Below are positions 18,190-27,008 of a stretch of 64,000 bases of DNA, piece after piece. Source of the stretch: Flavobacterium cellulosilyticum. Its GTDB lineage: Bacteria; Bacteroidota; Bacteroidia; Flavobacteriales; Flavobacteriaceae. Numbering within the stretch: position 1 is the first letter of the stretch; every line of letters starts with the position of its first letter. The position numbers and the translations under genes were made by a program. The notes beneath the pieces are model-generated. The model was given only the letters and a program-made list of their open reading frames with translations. It made no database searches and was not told the origin of the DNA. The DNA lies in NCBI RefSeq assembly GCF_004349355.1, contig NZ_SMFK01000015.1, positions 1-64,000 of the forward strand. The letters are read 5' to 3'.

Positions 18190-18464
18190 AATATCAATTA
18201 TACAATCCGTTTTTTTAGGAGCTTTATCCTGCTGTCCGCTATATTCCCGATTAACAAAAACTACGGCAAAAAAAGCCTTGTTTTTCTAAAGCGGGAGATG
18301 CCGCTTTCATCAGGGCTATGGCATCACGATAAACGAGAAGTCTCTGTTTTCAAAAAACACCAATCTCGCAATAGTCACTTTTTATCGAAAAATTATATAT
18401 TTATAAGGACATAAGGCTAAAGTCGAGAGGCCTATCTCATTTCAAATTTGTAAAACACAAAAAA
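18190..18464. other. Intergenic stretch with a GC-richer patch
   Basis: No ORF found between the convergent GH130 and L,D-transpeptidase genes. The patch 18225-18360 is more GC-rich than the flanks and holds a short hairpin (AAAGCGG...CCGCTTT near 18286-18306) without a T-run. It may be an old repeat, but only one copy is in the window. Confidence 0.4.
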
Positions 18465-20054
18465 TCAATTCGAAAGTAATAATTCAGCTAAGCGTTCATC
18501 CCTGTTATAGATGTCATTATAAAAGCTGATTTCACCATCCGATCCTACCCAGGCCGTAAAATAACCTATAAACACAGGAATTCTTTTTTTCAAGGTATAA
18601 GCTTTTTCTTTGCCAGCGTTCATCGCTTCATCAATTTTTTCAACAGGCCATTTCGGGTCGTCCTTCAGTATCATAATAGCCAAATCACGAGGACGCGCTA
18701 CGCGAATACAACCGTGGCTGAAGCTTCGGCTGTCTCTATTAAATAAGGTTTTCGATGGGGTGTCGTGCATATAAATCGTATGCGAATTTGGAAAAAGAAA
18801 CTTTACCAAACCCAATGCATTTTTAGGACCCGGTTTTTGACGCACCCTGTCTTTATACCATTCCATATCGTTTTCTTCCAGATAGTTGCTGTTTTTGGCA
18901 ATAGCTGGTAAAATCTCATTTTTCAAAATACTGGGAGGTACGTTCCAGTAGGGACTAAATACAATTTGGTTCATATCGCCACTAAAAACCACGGTTTCGT
19001 TCAATTCTTTTCCTACCACCACTTTAGAAACTAACGCTGGTTTACCGTCTTTGAAATAAGTAAGCGTAAAGGAAGGAATATTCACTACAATAAATTGTTT
19101 GGATTTGGTCAAACTAGGCGAAAACCAACGGCAGCGTTCCATATTGACCATAATCGTCTTGATGCGTTCACTTACCGGAATATTCATTATTTGGATATTT
19201 TTCGACGTCAGTATAGAATCCGGAGAAATCCCAATGTGTTCTTTGTATTTGTATAAACCGGCCATTAATTCGCTGTCGAATGTTGTGCTTTTTGAATCGG
19301 TGGTCAACTCGCCAGTAACTACGAGACGTTTTCGTACTTCCGGAATCACTTCCGAAGAATCGCCCAATCTCAAGGTTTTCATATTGTCGGGAATAGCAAT
19401 AGCATCCCAACCGCCTTTTTTTTCTATAGTACGGTATTTTTGCAAGGCCGTTTTTAATAAATAATATTGGTCTAAAACATCTTTATCGGGTGAGTTAATC
19501 CGCTTTGGATCCAAAAGAAGGGAATCTAATCTGGTTTCGAAAGATTGTTTATTTCGGGGTAAATACCAGCCCAATTCCGTCGATTTTTCGGCGTCAATTC
19601 CTTTGTAAACTTTATCGGCATAAAAGAAATAAAGGGACGACATAAAAAGTTCGGCTTCTAAATTTTGTTTGTCACTGTTATCTGATTTGGCAAGCAAATC
19701 GCTGATGCGCTCTTTGTAAGGAATCTCAATATGCAAGCCTTCCTGATCCAAATTATTGGCTTTGTCATAGAGTAATTTGGCAAATTCGTTCAAGCCCTTT
19801 CGATCGTACCACAAATGTTGGTAGTGGCGTTTGCGGTACAATTGCAACACCTCGCGTTTCAAAAAACTGAATTTGGGGTATTTTACAAAGAAAGGAGCCA
19901 CTAAGCTACTGTCGAAAGTTTGGGGAACGAATTCCTGAATGGGAACTCGAACGGGCACAGTAGCAACAGCTTCTTTCTCTTTGAATTGACACGAAAAAGT
20001 AAACAGCAATAAGCAACCGAAAAGGTCGAGCATGCTAGTACGAAAGTGTTTCAT
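18465..20054 (-). CDS. L,D-transpeptidase, YcbB/LdtD-like lipoprotein
   Basis: Cross-links or modifies peptidoglycan in the periplasm. I use the ATG at 20054 (MKHFRTSMLDLFG), giving 529 aa with a lipoprotein signal ending FTFSC, so it is probably membrane-anchored. The N-terminal scaffold domain, a peptidoglycan-binding-like segment (LRLGDSSEVIPEVRKRL) and a YkuD catalytic domain follow; the catalytic signature RSFSHGCIRVARP puts the cysteine near residue 448, with HDTPSKTLFNRDSR before it. The domain order matches the large LdtD type. Stands alone. Confidence 0.92.
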   Translation of the reverse strand: MKHFRTSMLDLFGCLLLFTFSCQFKEKEAVATVPVRVPIQEFVPQTFDSSLVAPFFVKYPKFSFLKREVLQLYRKRHYQHLWYDRKGLNEFAKLLYDKANNLDQEGLHIEIPYKERISDLLAKSDNSDKQNLEAELFMSSLYFFYADKVYKGIDAEKSTELGWYLPRNKQSFETRLDSLLLDPKRINSPDKDVLDQYYLLKTALQKYRTIEKKGGWDAIAIPDNMKTLRLGDSSEVIPEVRKRLVVTGELTTDSKSTTFDSELMAGLYKYKEHIGISPDSILTSKNIQIMNIPVSERIKTIMVNMERCRWFSPSLTKSKQFIVVNIPSFTLTYFKDGKPALVSKVVVGKELNETVVFSGDMNQIVFSPYWNVPPSILKNEILPAIAKNSNYLEENDMEWYKDRVRQKPGPKNALGLVKFLFPNSHTIYMHDTPSKTLFNRDSRSFSHGCIRVARPRDLAIMILKDDPKWPVEKIDEAMNAGKEKAYTLKKRIPVFIGYFTAWVGSDGEISFYNDIYNRDERLAELLLSN

Positions 20055-20439
20055 AAAGAATGAATTTTTTATGCAATCATAAAGATACAAAAAAGGAAGA
20101 AGGTTCGAAAGTATTGCAGATTGATTTTTGAAAGGGTGTTTTTAAAAAGCTGGATGGAGAGATTGGTGGTTTTTTGTTGTAAAGATTAATGGTTATTTTA
20201 CAATGAGGACAATAGTAAGCAGGTCAATTGTTAGAATAAATATACATTTATTATGAGTAAAAGTGAAATAAAATAGTCAATGGTGAACTAAAGGTTTCTT
20301 TTGTAGAATATTTGACATTTATTTTTAACTTTGACGTATATGTTTTTCTTACAAATAAGATGTAGAAAACAATATCACTATATTCAAAATTTAGAACTTT
20401 CAAAAGTACTCGATATAAAAATTCAAGAATTATTAAATT
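20055..20439. other. Intergenic region before the restriction island
   Basis: 385 bases between the divergent L,D-transpeptidase and methyltransferase genes. No ORF or repeat is obvious. A possible promoter is listed separately. I looked for direct repeats shared with the far side of the island (26863-27008) and saw none. Confidence 0.5.
20301..20333 (+). promoter_or_regulatory. Candidate promoter for the restriction island
   Basis: TTG (20301-20303), a 22-base spacer and TAACTTTG (20326-20333), about 105 bases before the methyltransferase ATG. The spacer is slightly long. No inverted repeat typical of a controller-protein operator is seen. Confidence 0.4.
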
Positions 20440-21513
20440 ATGGAGGATAAAGTTATCCCTTTAAAAGCTGTTGACTTTTTTTGTGGCGGTGGCGGCATGA
20501 GTTATGGTATGGTAGAAGCAGGTATAAATGTTCTAGCTGGAATTGACTATGAGCCAAATTGTAAAAAAACTTACGAAGACAATATTACTGGCGCACAATT
20601 TATCCAAGCTGATGTTTTTGAATTGAGAGAAGAAGAATTGGAAACAAGATTAAATCTTGATCGTAATGATAATGATTTAATTTTAATAGGTTGTAGTCCA
20701 TGCCAATTTTGGAGTATCATTAATACTGATAAAACCAAATCAACAAAATCAGCAAATTTATTAATTGAGTTTACTCGTTTTGTGAAATACTTTAATCCAG
20801 GATATGTTGTAGTAGAAAATGTTCCTGGAGTTTTAAGAAAGAAAACTGAAAGCGGACTTGAAGATTTTATAATTTGGCTCGAAAAGAATCATTATAAAGT
20901 GCACTTTGAAGTTCATAACGTTGCCGAATATGGTGTTCCACAAAGCCGAAAAAGATTTACTTTGATTGCTAATCGAGTAACTGACGAACGTATAGATTTA
21001 ATAAAAAGCGTAGATAAAAAAATTACCGTTAGAGATGTTTTAGGACTAACAAATGGTTTTCCTCAAATAAAAGACGGTTACAAAGACGAAACAGAATTTT
21101 TACATACCGTAGCTTCTATCTCGGCAGTGAATAAAAGAAGACTAAAGAAAGTAGCAAAAGATGGAGGAAACCGATTAGGTTTTGCCAATGATCCAGAATT
21201 GCAATTAGCTTGTTTTGAAGGTAAGGATAGTTCTTTTAAAGATACTTTTGGTCGTTTGTGGTGGGATAAACCATCACCAACAATTACAACAAAGTTTTTT
21301 AGTATTTCTAATGGTCGTTTTGTCCATCCTGATGAAGACAGAGCATTGTCATTACGTGAAGGTGCAACTTTGCAATCTTTCCCAAAAGAATATAAATTTC
21401 ATGGAACCAGCACATCCTCTATTGCAAGAATAATAGGGAATGCAGTTCCACCTCAATATGCAAAATGTATTGGCGAGGCAATAATAAACAATCATTTGAA
21501 TGGCGCAATTTAA
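20440..21513 (+). CDS. DNA (cytosine-5) methyltransferase
   Basis: Methylates cytosine at C5 using SAM. The 357 residues hold the ordered motifs: I (DFFCGGGGMSYGMVEAG, 12-28), IV with catalytic C88 in GCSPCQFWS, VI (VENVPG, 125-130), VIII (PQSRKRFTLIANR), IX (PSPTITTKF) and X (GNAVPP, 333-338). Motif IV reads SPCQ instead of the usual PPCQ. The target-recognition stretch (about 195-275) is short. It is the first gene of a four-gene cassette; its last 14 bases overlap the GHKL gene, so the genes are translationally coupled. It probably protects host sites from the HNH nuclease encoded last. Recognition site unknown. Confidence 0.95.
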   Translation: MEDKVIPLKAVDFFCGGGGMSYGMVEAGINVLAGIDYEPNCKKTYEDNITGAQFIQADVFELREEELETRLNLDRNDNDLILIGCSPCQFWSIINTDKTKSTKSANLLIEFTRFVKYFNPGYVVVENVPGVLRKKTESGLEDFIIWLEKNHYKVHFEVHNVAEYGVPQSRKRFTLIANRVTDERIDLIKSVDKKITVRDVLGLTNGFPQIKDGYKDETEFLHTVASISAVNKRRLKKVAKDGGNRLGFANDPELQLACFEGKDSSFKDTFGRLWWDKPSPTITTKFFSISNGRFVHPDEDRALSLREGATLQSFPKEYKFHGTSTSSIARIIGNAVPPQYAKCIGEAIINNHLNGAI

Positions 21514-24490
21514 AACCAGAGCAAGAGCATTAGATTTATTAGGTCGCCAACAAATTGCTGGGATTCCTACAGCAATTAACGAACTTATAAAAAATGCTCA
21601 TGATGCTTATGCTGATAAATTTGATGTTGATTTTTTAAGAAAAGACAATTTACTTATTTTGAGGGATGATGGTTTGGGTATGACCAAAGAAGAATTTGAA
21701 ACAAGATGGTTAACTATTGGAACGGAAAGTAAATTTATAAATAGAAAAACAGTACTACCTCCAAAAGACTCGACTAAAGCTTTAAGACCTGTTATGGGTG
21801 AAAAAGGAATTGGAAGATTAGCTATTGCTTCAATTGGTAAACAAGTTTTAATTATTTCAAAAGCTAAACAGAGGGAAAAAGAGTATAAAATTGTTGCGGT
21901 ATTTATTAATTGGGAATTATTTGAATTGCCAGGAATAAATTTAGAGGATATTATAATACCTATAAAAGAATTCGATGAAATTCCTGATTTGATAGAATTT
22001 CATGATTTAAGACATGAAGTTCTGAATTCTCTAAAAGGACTTAAAGAAAAAGATATAATTTCATTTGAAGATTATGAAAGAATAGCTCTTTCTGTAATTA
22101 ATTTTGATATTGACCCAAAAGAACTCAATAATAATCTTATTGGAGACTTTAAGTTAACAGATAATAAAGGTGGTACATTTTTTTATATAAACCCCGTAAG
22201 TGAAACATTAATCTTTGATATAGAGGGTGATAGAGAAAAAAAAGAAGCCACTAAAATTGAAAAAATGTTGATGGGTTTTCATAACACAATGACTCCAAAT
22301 CATCCTAAGTCAGTAATTGACATTTCATTTAGAGACTATAGAGGAGATGATGGAACTTATTATGATATCATTGAAAAAGAACAATTTTTCACTCCACAAG
22401 AATTTGAAATTGCGGATCATCATTTTGAAGGTGATTTTGATGAATTTGGACAATTTAAGGGTAATATTAATATTTATGGAGAAAAAGAATATGAAAACCA
22501 TATTATAAATTGGAACGGTAACAATTTTAAAGAAACTGATTGCGGTCCATTTAAAATTAATTTTGTTTATATTCAAGGGGATCTAAAGAGTTCTAAAATT
22601 GACCCACATAACTGGGCTGTTTTGAGTAACAAGACTAATAAATTTGGTGCATTGTATATCTATAAAGATAATATTAGGGTTTTACCTTATGGAGATATAG
22701 ATTATGATTTTCTTCATATTGAAAAAAACAGAACTAAAAGAGCAAGTACATTTTTTTTCTCCCATAGAAGAATGTTTGGAGTTATTGAAATTAATTCAAA
22801 AATTAATTTCAAGTTAGTAGAAAAAGCTGGTAGAGAAGGGTTTATTGAAAACAAAGCTTATAGACATTTTCAAGACATCTTGAGGAATTTTGTAATTCAG
22901 TTAGCAAGTGATTTTTTTGACCCAACTGGGAAAAATATTCAATCGGAATTTTATCAAAAGAAGAAAGAAGAAATTAATTCATTTCATAATGCACTTGAAA
23001 GAAGAGACAAACTTGCAAAAGGGAAAAAAGAAAAGTTTATTCAAAATTTAGATGTTTTCTTTAAAAATTTAACTTCATCTAAATTTGAACAAGATGTTGA
23101 TTCAATTTTAGATGAAACTAATAAGAATCTAAACTCAGTAATCTATATAAAAGATACGGATGAAGCTAGTCAAAAAATTATTGACTATGAGTTTCAAGCA
23201 AGACAAAAGATAAATGATTACAAAAAAAGCATTACTTTATCTGGACCAAAAGGCTTTAGTTTGTCTAAGGGTAATAGATTAGATTTTGAAACTTATTTAA
23301 AAGAATTTCAGCTTTTAGAACAAAATATATTTAACAAAGCAAATAACAAAATTGACTTTTTAATTGAAGAGTATATTTCTAAATTAAAGATTGAAATTAG
23401 TAAAAGGAAAAGATTAGAGCAGGCAGTTGATTTTATTTCAGTTGAAGCTAAAAAAACAAATTCTAAAAAAAGAAATGAAACAAATGAAATAGTTACTGAT
23501 GTTTCAAAGAAAATTAAAGAATTGACTTCTGATCTGATGTTAGATTTAGATAATCAAATTAGAACAGTAAAAGATAAATTCAAACTTTTAAGTACTAATA
23601 ATGTTGAAGATTTTAATCTAGTTGAAGAAAGAAAATCTATGGAAGATGAAATTGAACTTATAAGTAATCGTAACACTTTTGTTATGGATAGAATTATAAG
23701 ACAATTTGAAAGCTTTTATATTGAAAAAGATAATGACGGTCAAATAATAACAAACGATCAAATTTCTGATGCAATGTCTGAGGAGTTGGAAGAATTGAGA
23801 GAAAGAGTTCAAGCTGATATTGAATTAAGTCAACTTGGGCTGGCTGTTGGAATTCTACATCATGAATTTAGCAGTACAGTTCGATCAATCAGAGGAAGTA
23901 TAAAAGACTTAAAAGCATGGTCTGATGTCAATCAACAATTGGATAGCGTTTATAAAAATATAAAAGTAAACTTTGAACATCTTGATGGTTATTTAAATTT
24001 GTTTACTCCACTAAATAGGAGACTAAACAGAAAAAGAGAAGAAATATCACTTATGGAAATAAAATTATTTCTAATAGATTTATTTAAGTCAAGAATGGAA
24101 AGACATAATATAGAATTTAAACATACTAAAGGATTTGCAAATCAAAAAATGAATGGATTTCGTTCAACATTTTATCCAGTTTTTGTTAATTTAATTGACA
24201 ATGCGATATATTGGTTAAACCACAGTAATGTAGAAAACAAAATAATTAGAATGCATGCTGATGAATCGGGTGTATATGTTTCAAATAATGGTATTGAAAT
24301 TACGATTCAAGATAAAGATAGAATTTTTGATTTAGGCTTTTCAAGAAAACAAAATGGAAGAGGTATGGGTTTAAGTATTAGTAAAGAAGTTTTAAATGCG
24401 GAAAATTATAACATATCTGCTGTCACTCCTAAAGAAGGAAGTACAGTTACCTTTAGAATTGAACGTAATAAACCTACTGATAATGAGTAA
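21500..24490 (+). CDS. Double-GHKL protein: MORC/MutL-like ATPase fused to histidine-kinase-like module
   Basis: 996 residues. The N-terminus is a GHKL ATPase: N-box INELIKNAHDAY (E28, N32), G1 RDDGLGM (55-61) and G2 GEKGIGRLA (100-108), resembling the Hsp90/MutL/MORC group known to sit in prokaryotic restriction-modification loci. Residues about 480-770 are Lys/Glu-rich and probably coiled coil. The C-terminus resembles a histidine kinase: H-box LGLAVGILHHEFSSTVRS (candidate H788), N-box VFVNLIDNAIYWL, a modified G1 (VSNNG) and RIFDLGFSRKQNGRGMGLSI. No membrane segment, so a cytoplasmic sensor or motor. Overlaps the genes on both sides (14 and 8 bases). Base composition is very AT-rich. Confidence 0.88.
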   Translation: MAQFKTRARALDLLGRQQIAGIPTAINELIKNAHDAYADKFDVDFLRKDNLLILRDDGLGMTKEEFETRWLTIGTESKFINRKTVLPPKDSTKALRPVMGEKGIGRLAIASIGKQVLIISKAKQREKEYKIVAVFINWELFELPGINLEDIIIPIKEFDEIPDLIEFHDLRHEVLNSLKGLKEKDIISFEDYERIALSVINFDIDPKELNNNLIGDFKLTDNKGGTFFYINPVSETLIFDIEGDREKKEATKIEKMLMGFHNTMTPNHPKSVIDISFRDYRGDDGTYYDIIEKEQFFTPQEFEIADHHFEGDFDEFGQFKGNINIYGEKEYENHIINWNGNNFKETDCGPFKINFVYIQGDLKSSKIDPHNWAVLSNKTNKFGALYIYKDNIRVLPYGDIDYDFLHIEKNRTKRASTFFFSHRRMFGVIEINSKINFKLVEKAGREGFIENKAYRHFQDILRNFVIQLASDFFDPTGKNIQSEFYQKKKEEINSFHNALERRDKLAKGKKEKFIQNLDVFFKNLTSSKFEQDVDSILDETNKNLNSVIYIKDTDEASQKIIDYEFQARQKINDYKKSITLSGPKGFSLSKGNRLDFETYLKEFQLLEQNIFNKANNKIDFLIEEYISKLKIEISKRKRLEQAVDFISVEAKKTNSKKRNETNEIVTDVSKKIKELTSDLMLDLDNQIRTVKDKFKLLSTNNVEDFNLVEERKSMEDEIELISNRNTFVMDRIIRQFESFYIEKDNDGQIITNDQISDAMSEELEELRERVQADIELSQLGLAVGILHHEFSSTVRSIRGSIKDLKAWSDVNQQLDSVYKNIKVNFEHLDGYLNLFTPLNRRLNRKREEISLMEIKLFLIDLFKSRMERHNIEFKHTKGFANQKMNGFRSTFYPVFVNLIDNAIYWLNHSNVENKIIRMHADESGVYVSNNGIEITIQDKDRIFDLGFSRKQNGRGMGLSISKEVLNAENYNISAVTPKEGSTVTFRIERNKPTDNE

Positions 24491-26081
24491 TCCGTTTTTT
24501 GAAAAATCAAAAGAAATTGCAAATAACTTTTTGCAAAGCATAGTTTTTATTGATGATAAAGCGTATTCTGGAGTAACAGAAGATGATCCTAATCATGATT
24601 TTGATGCACAGAAAGTATCAATGGCTTTTGCTACAGAAAAAAAAATTTGTGGAGTTTATCAACCAAAAACCAAATTAGATATAGAAAATTTTAAATCTAT
24701 TGTCAAAAAGGCTGATGTTGTAATTTTAGATTGGAAAATAATTCTTTCAGAAGATGAGATAGAAGACCCAAATGCTGACGATGATGATGATCCTAGAGGT
24801 ATTTATACTTTAGATATTTTAAAAAATATATTTCTAGATATTTCTAATAATAAAGAAAGTTTAAAATTAATAGTGGTTTATACTGGAGAAATAGATTTAA
24901 ATGAAATTACAAGTCAAATATTTGATGAGCTAATCGGGTTAAAACCTGATTTGATAAAAGAATCATGTGAAGTATCTTCAAATAATATTAAAATATTAAT
25001 CAGGGCAAAATCCTCTGTTGAAGATGATGAAGTTGACAACAAATTTAATCATCTTGTTGGTCTAAATGATAAAATTGTCAAATATAGAGATTTGCCTAAT
25101 TTTGTTTTAGATGAATTTACAACGATGACCTCTGGTCTTTTATCAAATTTTGCATTACTTTCATTAACTACTTTAAGAGAAAATTCGAGTAAGTTATTAG
25201 GATTGTTTAATATAGACTTAGATTCTGCATATTTAGGACATAAGTCTGTTTTGCCAAATCAAAATGATTCAGAATTATTATTAATAGAACTTTTTGCAAG
25301 TTCACTTATTGATATTTTAAAATATAAGAATATTGATGATTTCATTCAGGTAGAACTTTTAGAAAGTTATATTGACACTATACCTGATTTAAATTTAGGT
25401 AAGTTTATAAGAAATAACACATTACTAAAAGAGCTTTTATCATCAAAAATTGAAGATGTTAATAAAAGATATGAAACTTTATTACCTGACTCATTGAATA
25501 AAAAAGAAAAGTTAAGTTTTTCTAAAGATTCAACCAAGCTATTCATTGACAAAAACGAAGAAGATTATATATTTAAAATAAACAAAGAATTTGCCAGATT
25601 AACACATCATAAAAATATTTTTCTACCTAGTACTACATTGCCAAAATTAAATTTGGGAACAATCATCAGAAGTATTCAGAATAATCAACAATATTACGTT
25701 TGTATTCAACAAAGATGTGATAGTGTTCGAATTATTAGAGATTCAGAAAGAAAATTTTTATTTATACCATTAAATGTAGTTATAGACAAACCTTTTAATA
25801 TTTTAACTACTGAGGGAGTCAAATTAAAAGTTGAATCAAAATCTTTTTCATTAAGGACAATTAAATTTATTTCAGAAAATAGTAATGGAGTTGTTGAAGC
25901 TGTCATTCAAGATGGTAAGTTTATTTTTATTCAAAAATATAGAGATACTTCTGACGAACAGTTTGAATGGGTTTTAGATTTAAAAGATTTACATGCTCAA
26001 CGAATTGTTGCTGAATATGCTTCAACATTATCACGCGTTGGTTTAGACGAATCAGAATGGTTGCGAAATTCTGCTAAATAA
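24483..26081 (+). CDS. Receiver-domain protein, partner of the GHKL/kinase protein
   Basis: I use the ATG at 24483 (MSNPFFEKSKEIANNF), 532 aa; it overlaps the upstream stop by 8 bases, and the longer in-frame start at 24396 would lie well inside the GHKL gene. Residues 1 to about 180 look like a response-regulator receiver with the full set of signature residues: D24-D25 (IVFIDDKAY), D83 (DVVILDWKI), T134 (LIVVYTGE) and K176 (LIRAKSS). An acidic loop (DPNADDDDDPRG) is inserted after the phospho-acceptor strand. The remaining 350 residues are helical and then beta-rich and not recognised; no standard DNA-binding output domain is visible. Confidence 0.82.
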   Translation: MSNPFFEKSKEIANNFLQSIVFIDDKAYSGVTEDDPNHDFDAQKVSMAFATEKKICGVYQPKTKLDIENFKSIVKKADVVILDWKIILSEDEIEDPNADDDDDPRGIYTLDILKNIFLDISNNKESLKLIVVYTGEIDLNEITSQIFDELIGLKPDLIKESCEVSSNNIKILIRAKSSVEDDEVDNKFNHLVGLNDKIVKYRDLPNFVLDEFTTMTSGLLSNFALLSLTTLRENSSKLLGLFNIDLDSAYLGHKSVLPNQNDSELLLIELFASSLIDILKYKNIDDFIQVELLESYIDTIPDLNLGKFIRNNTLLKELLSSKIEDVNKRYETLLPDSLNKKEKLSFSKDSTKLFIDKNEEDYIFKINKEFARLTHHKNIFLPSTTLPKLNLGTIIRSIQNNQQYYVCIQQRCDSVRIIRDSERKFLFIPLNVVIDKPFNILTTEGVKLKVESKSFSLRTIKFISENSNGVVEAVIQDGKFIFIQKYRDTSDEQFEWVLDLKDLHAQRIVAEYASTLSRVGLDESEWLRNSAK

Positions 26082-26088
26082 AAAACAA

Positions 26089-26862
26089 ATGGCAACCCGT
26101 AACCTCTGGACAAAAGAAGAACTAATTCTTGCTTTTAATTTGTATTTAAAAATTCCTTTCGGGAAGATGCACAGTACTAATAAAGACATTATTCATCTTG
26201 CTGGCTTAATTGACCGTACGCCAAGTTCGATTGCTTTACGTTTGGTAAACTTCGCCAGTGTAGATCCGGCTCTGCAAGCAAGGGGAATTAAAGGAATGGA
26301 TGGCGGAACAAAAATAGTTCAGCCAATTTGGGATGAATATTTTCACAACCAAAAGGAACTAATTTTTCAAAGTGAACTGATATTAGCACAAAAGGAAAAT
26401 ATTTCAATTGAGGATAAATACCATGATCTTTTTTTGGAATTAAAAGATATAAAAGGAGAAACTAAAATAAGAGAAGTAAAAACTAGAGTGAATCAATCCG
26501 TTTTTAGACAAATGATTTTGGCTAACTATGGAGTTAAGTGTGCTATTACAGGAATTGATATTCCGGAGTTATTATTAGCCAGTCATATTGTTCCTTGGTC
26601 AACAGATGAAAATGAAAGGTTAAATCCTGAAAATGGCATTTGTCTTTCGGCACTTTACGATAAAGCATTTGATAAAGGATTAATTGGAATCAACCAAAAG
26701 TATCAAGTCATTTTATCTACTAGTTTAAAAAAGAAAATGAAGTTTAGTTTTTATCAAACTCATTTTGGAGCAATTGAAAACCTAAAAATAGCTGAACCTA
26801 TAAAATATCTCCCTAGATTAGAATTTCTAGAATTCCATTTAGACACCATTTTTGATAGATAA
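26089..26862 (+). CDS. HNH endonuclease with N-terminal Myb/SANT-like domain
   Basis: 257 residues, probably the nuclease of the island. Residues 4-60 resemble a Myb/SANT-like helical DNA-binding domain (LWTKEELILAFNLYLKIPFG, then IDRTPSSIALRLVNFAS). Residues about 155-210 are an HNH_2-type core: CAITGIDIPELLLASHIVPW, RLNPENGICLSALYDKAFDK, giving the metal/catalytic His and the following Asn and Asp. This domain pair is common beside cytosine methyltransferases in Bacteroidota. Seven bases after the receiver gene. The first third is clearly more GC-rich than the two genes before it. Confidence 0.9.
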   Translation: MATRNLWTKEELILAFNLYLKIPFGKMHSTNKDIIHLAGLIDRTPSSIALRLVNFASVDPALQARGIKGMDGGTKIVQPIWDEYFHNQKELIFQSELILAQKENISIEDKYHDLFLELKDIKGETKIREVKTRVNQSVFRQMILANYGVKCAITGIDIPELLLASHIVPWSTDENERLNPENGICLSALYDKAFDKGLIGINQKYQVILSTSLKKKMKFSFYQTHFGAIENLKIAEPIKYLPRLEFLEFHLDTIFDR

Positions 26863-27008
26863 AAACCATTTCTGTTCCCTCCATCATTTGCCAACCGAAA
26901 TCATTAGAAACCCCCACTTAATAATCACTTTACATAAACATGAGTTTTATCAGTTTTTCATGGTTTGTAAAAGATTAAATTTGGCATAAAAACAACAAAA
27001 GCGTTTAT

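Noticed and set aside
20440..26862. Interpretation as a known named defence system (BREX, DISARM, Dnd, Zorya and similar)
   Set aside because: None of their hallmark genes (PglX/PglZ/BrxC, DrmA/B, DndBCDE, ZorAB) is present.
20440..26862. Prophage or integrative element carrying the island
   Set aside because: No integrase, phage gene, flanking tRNA or direct repeats were seen at either edge.
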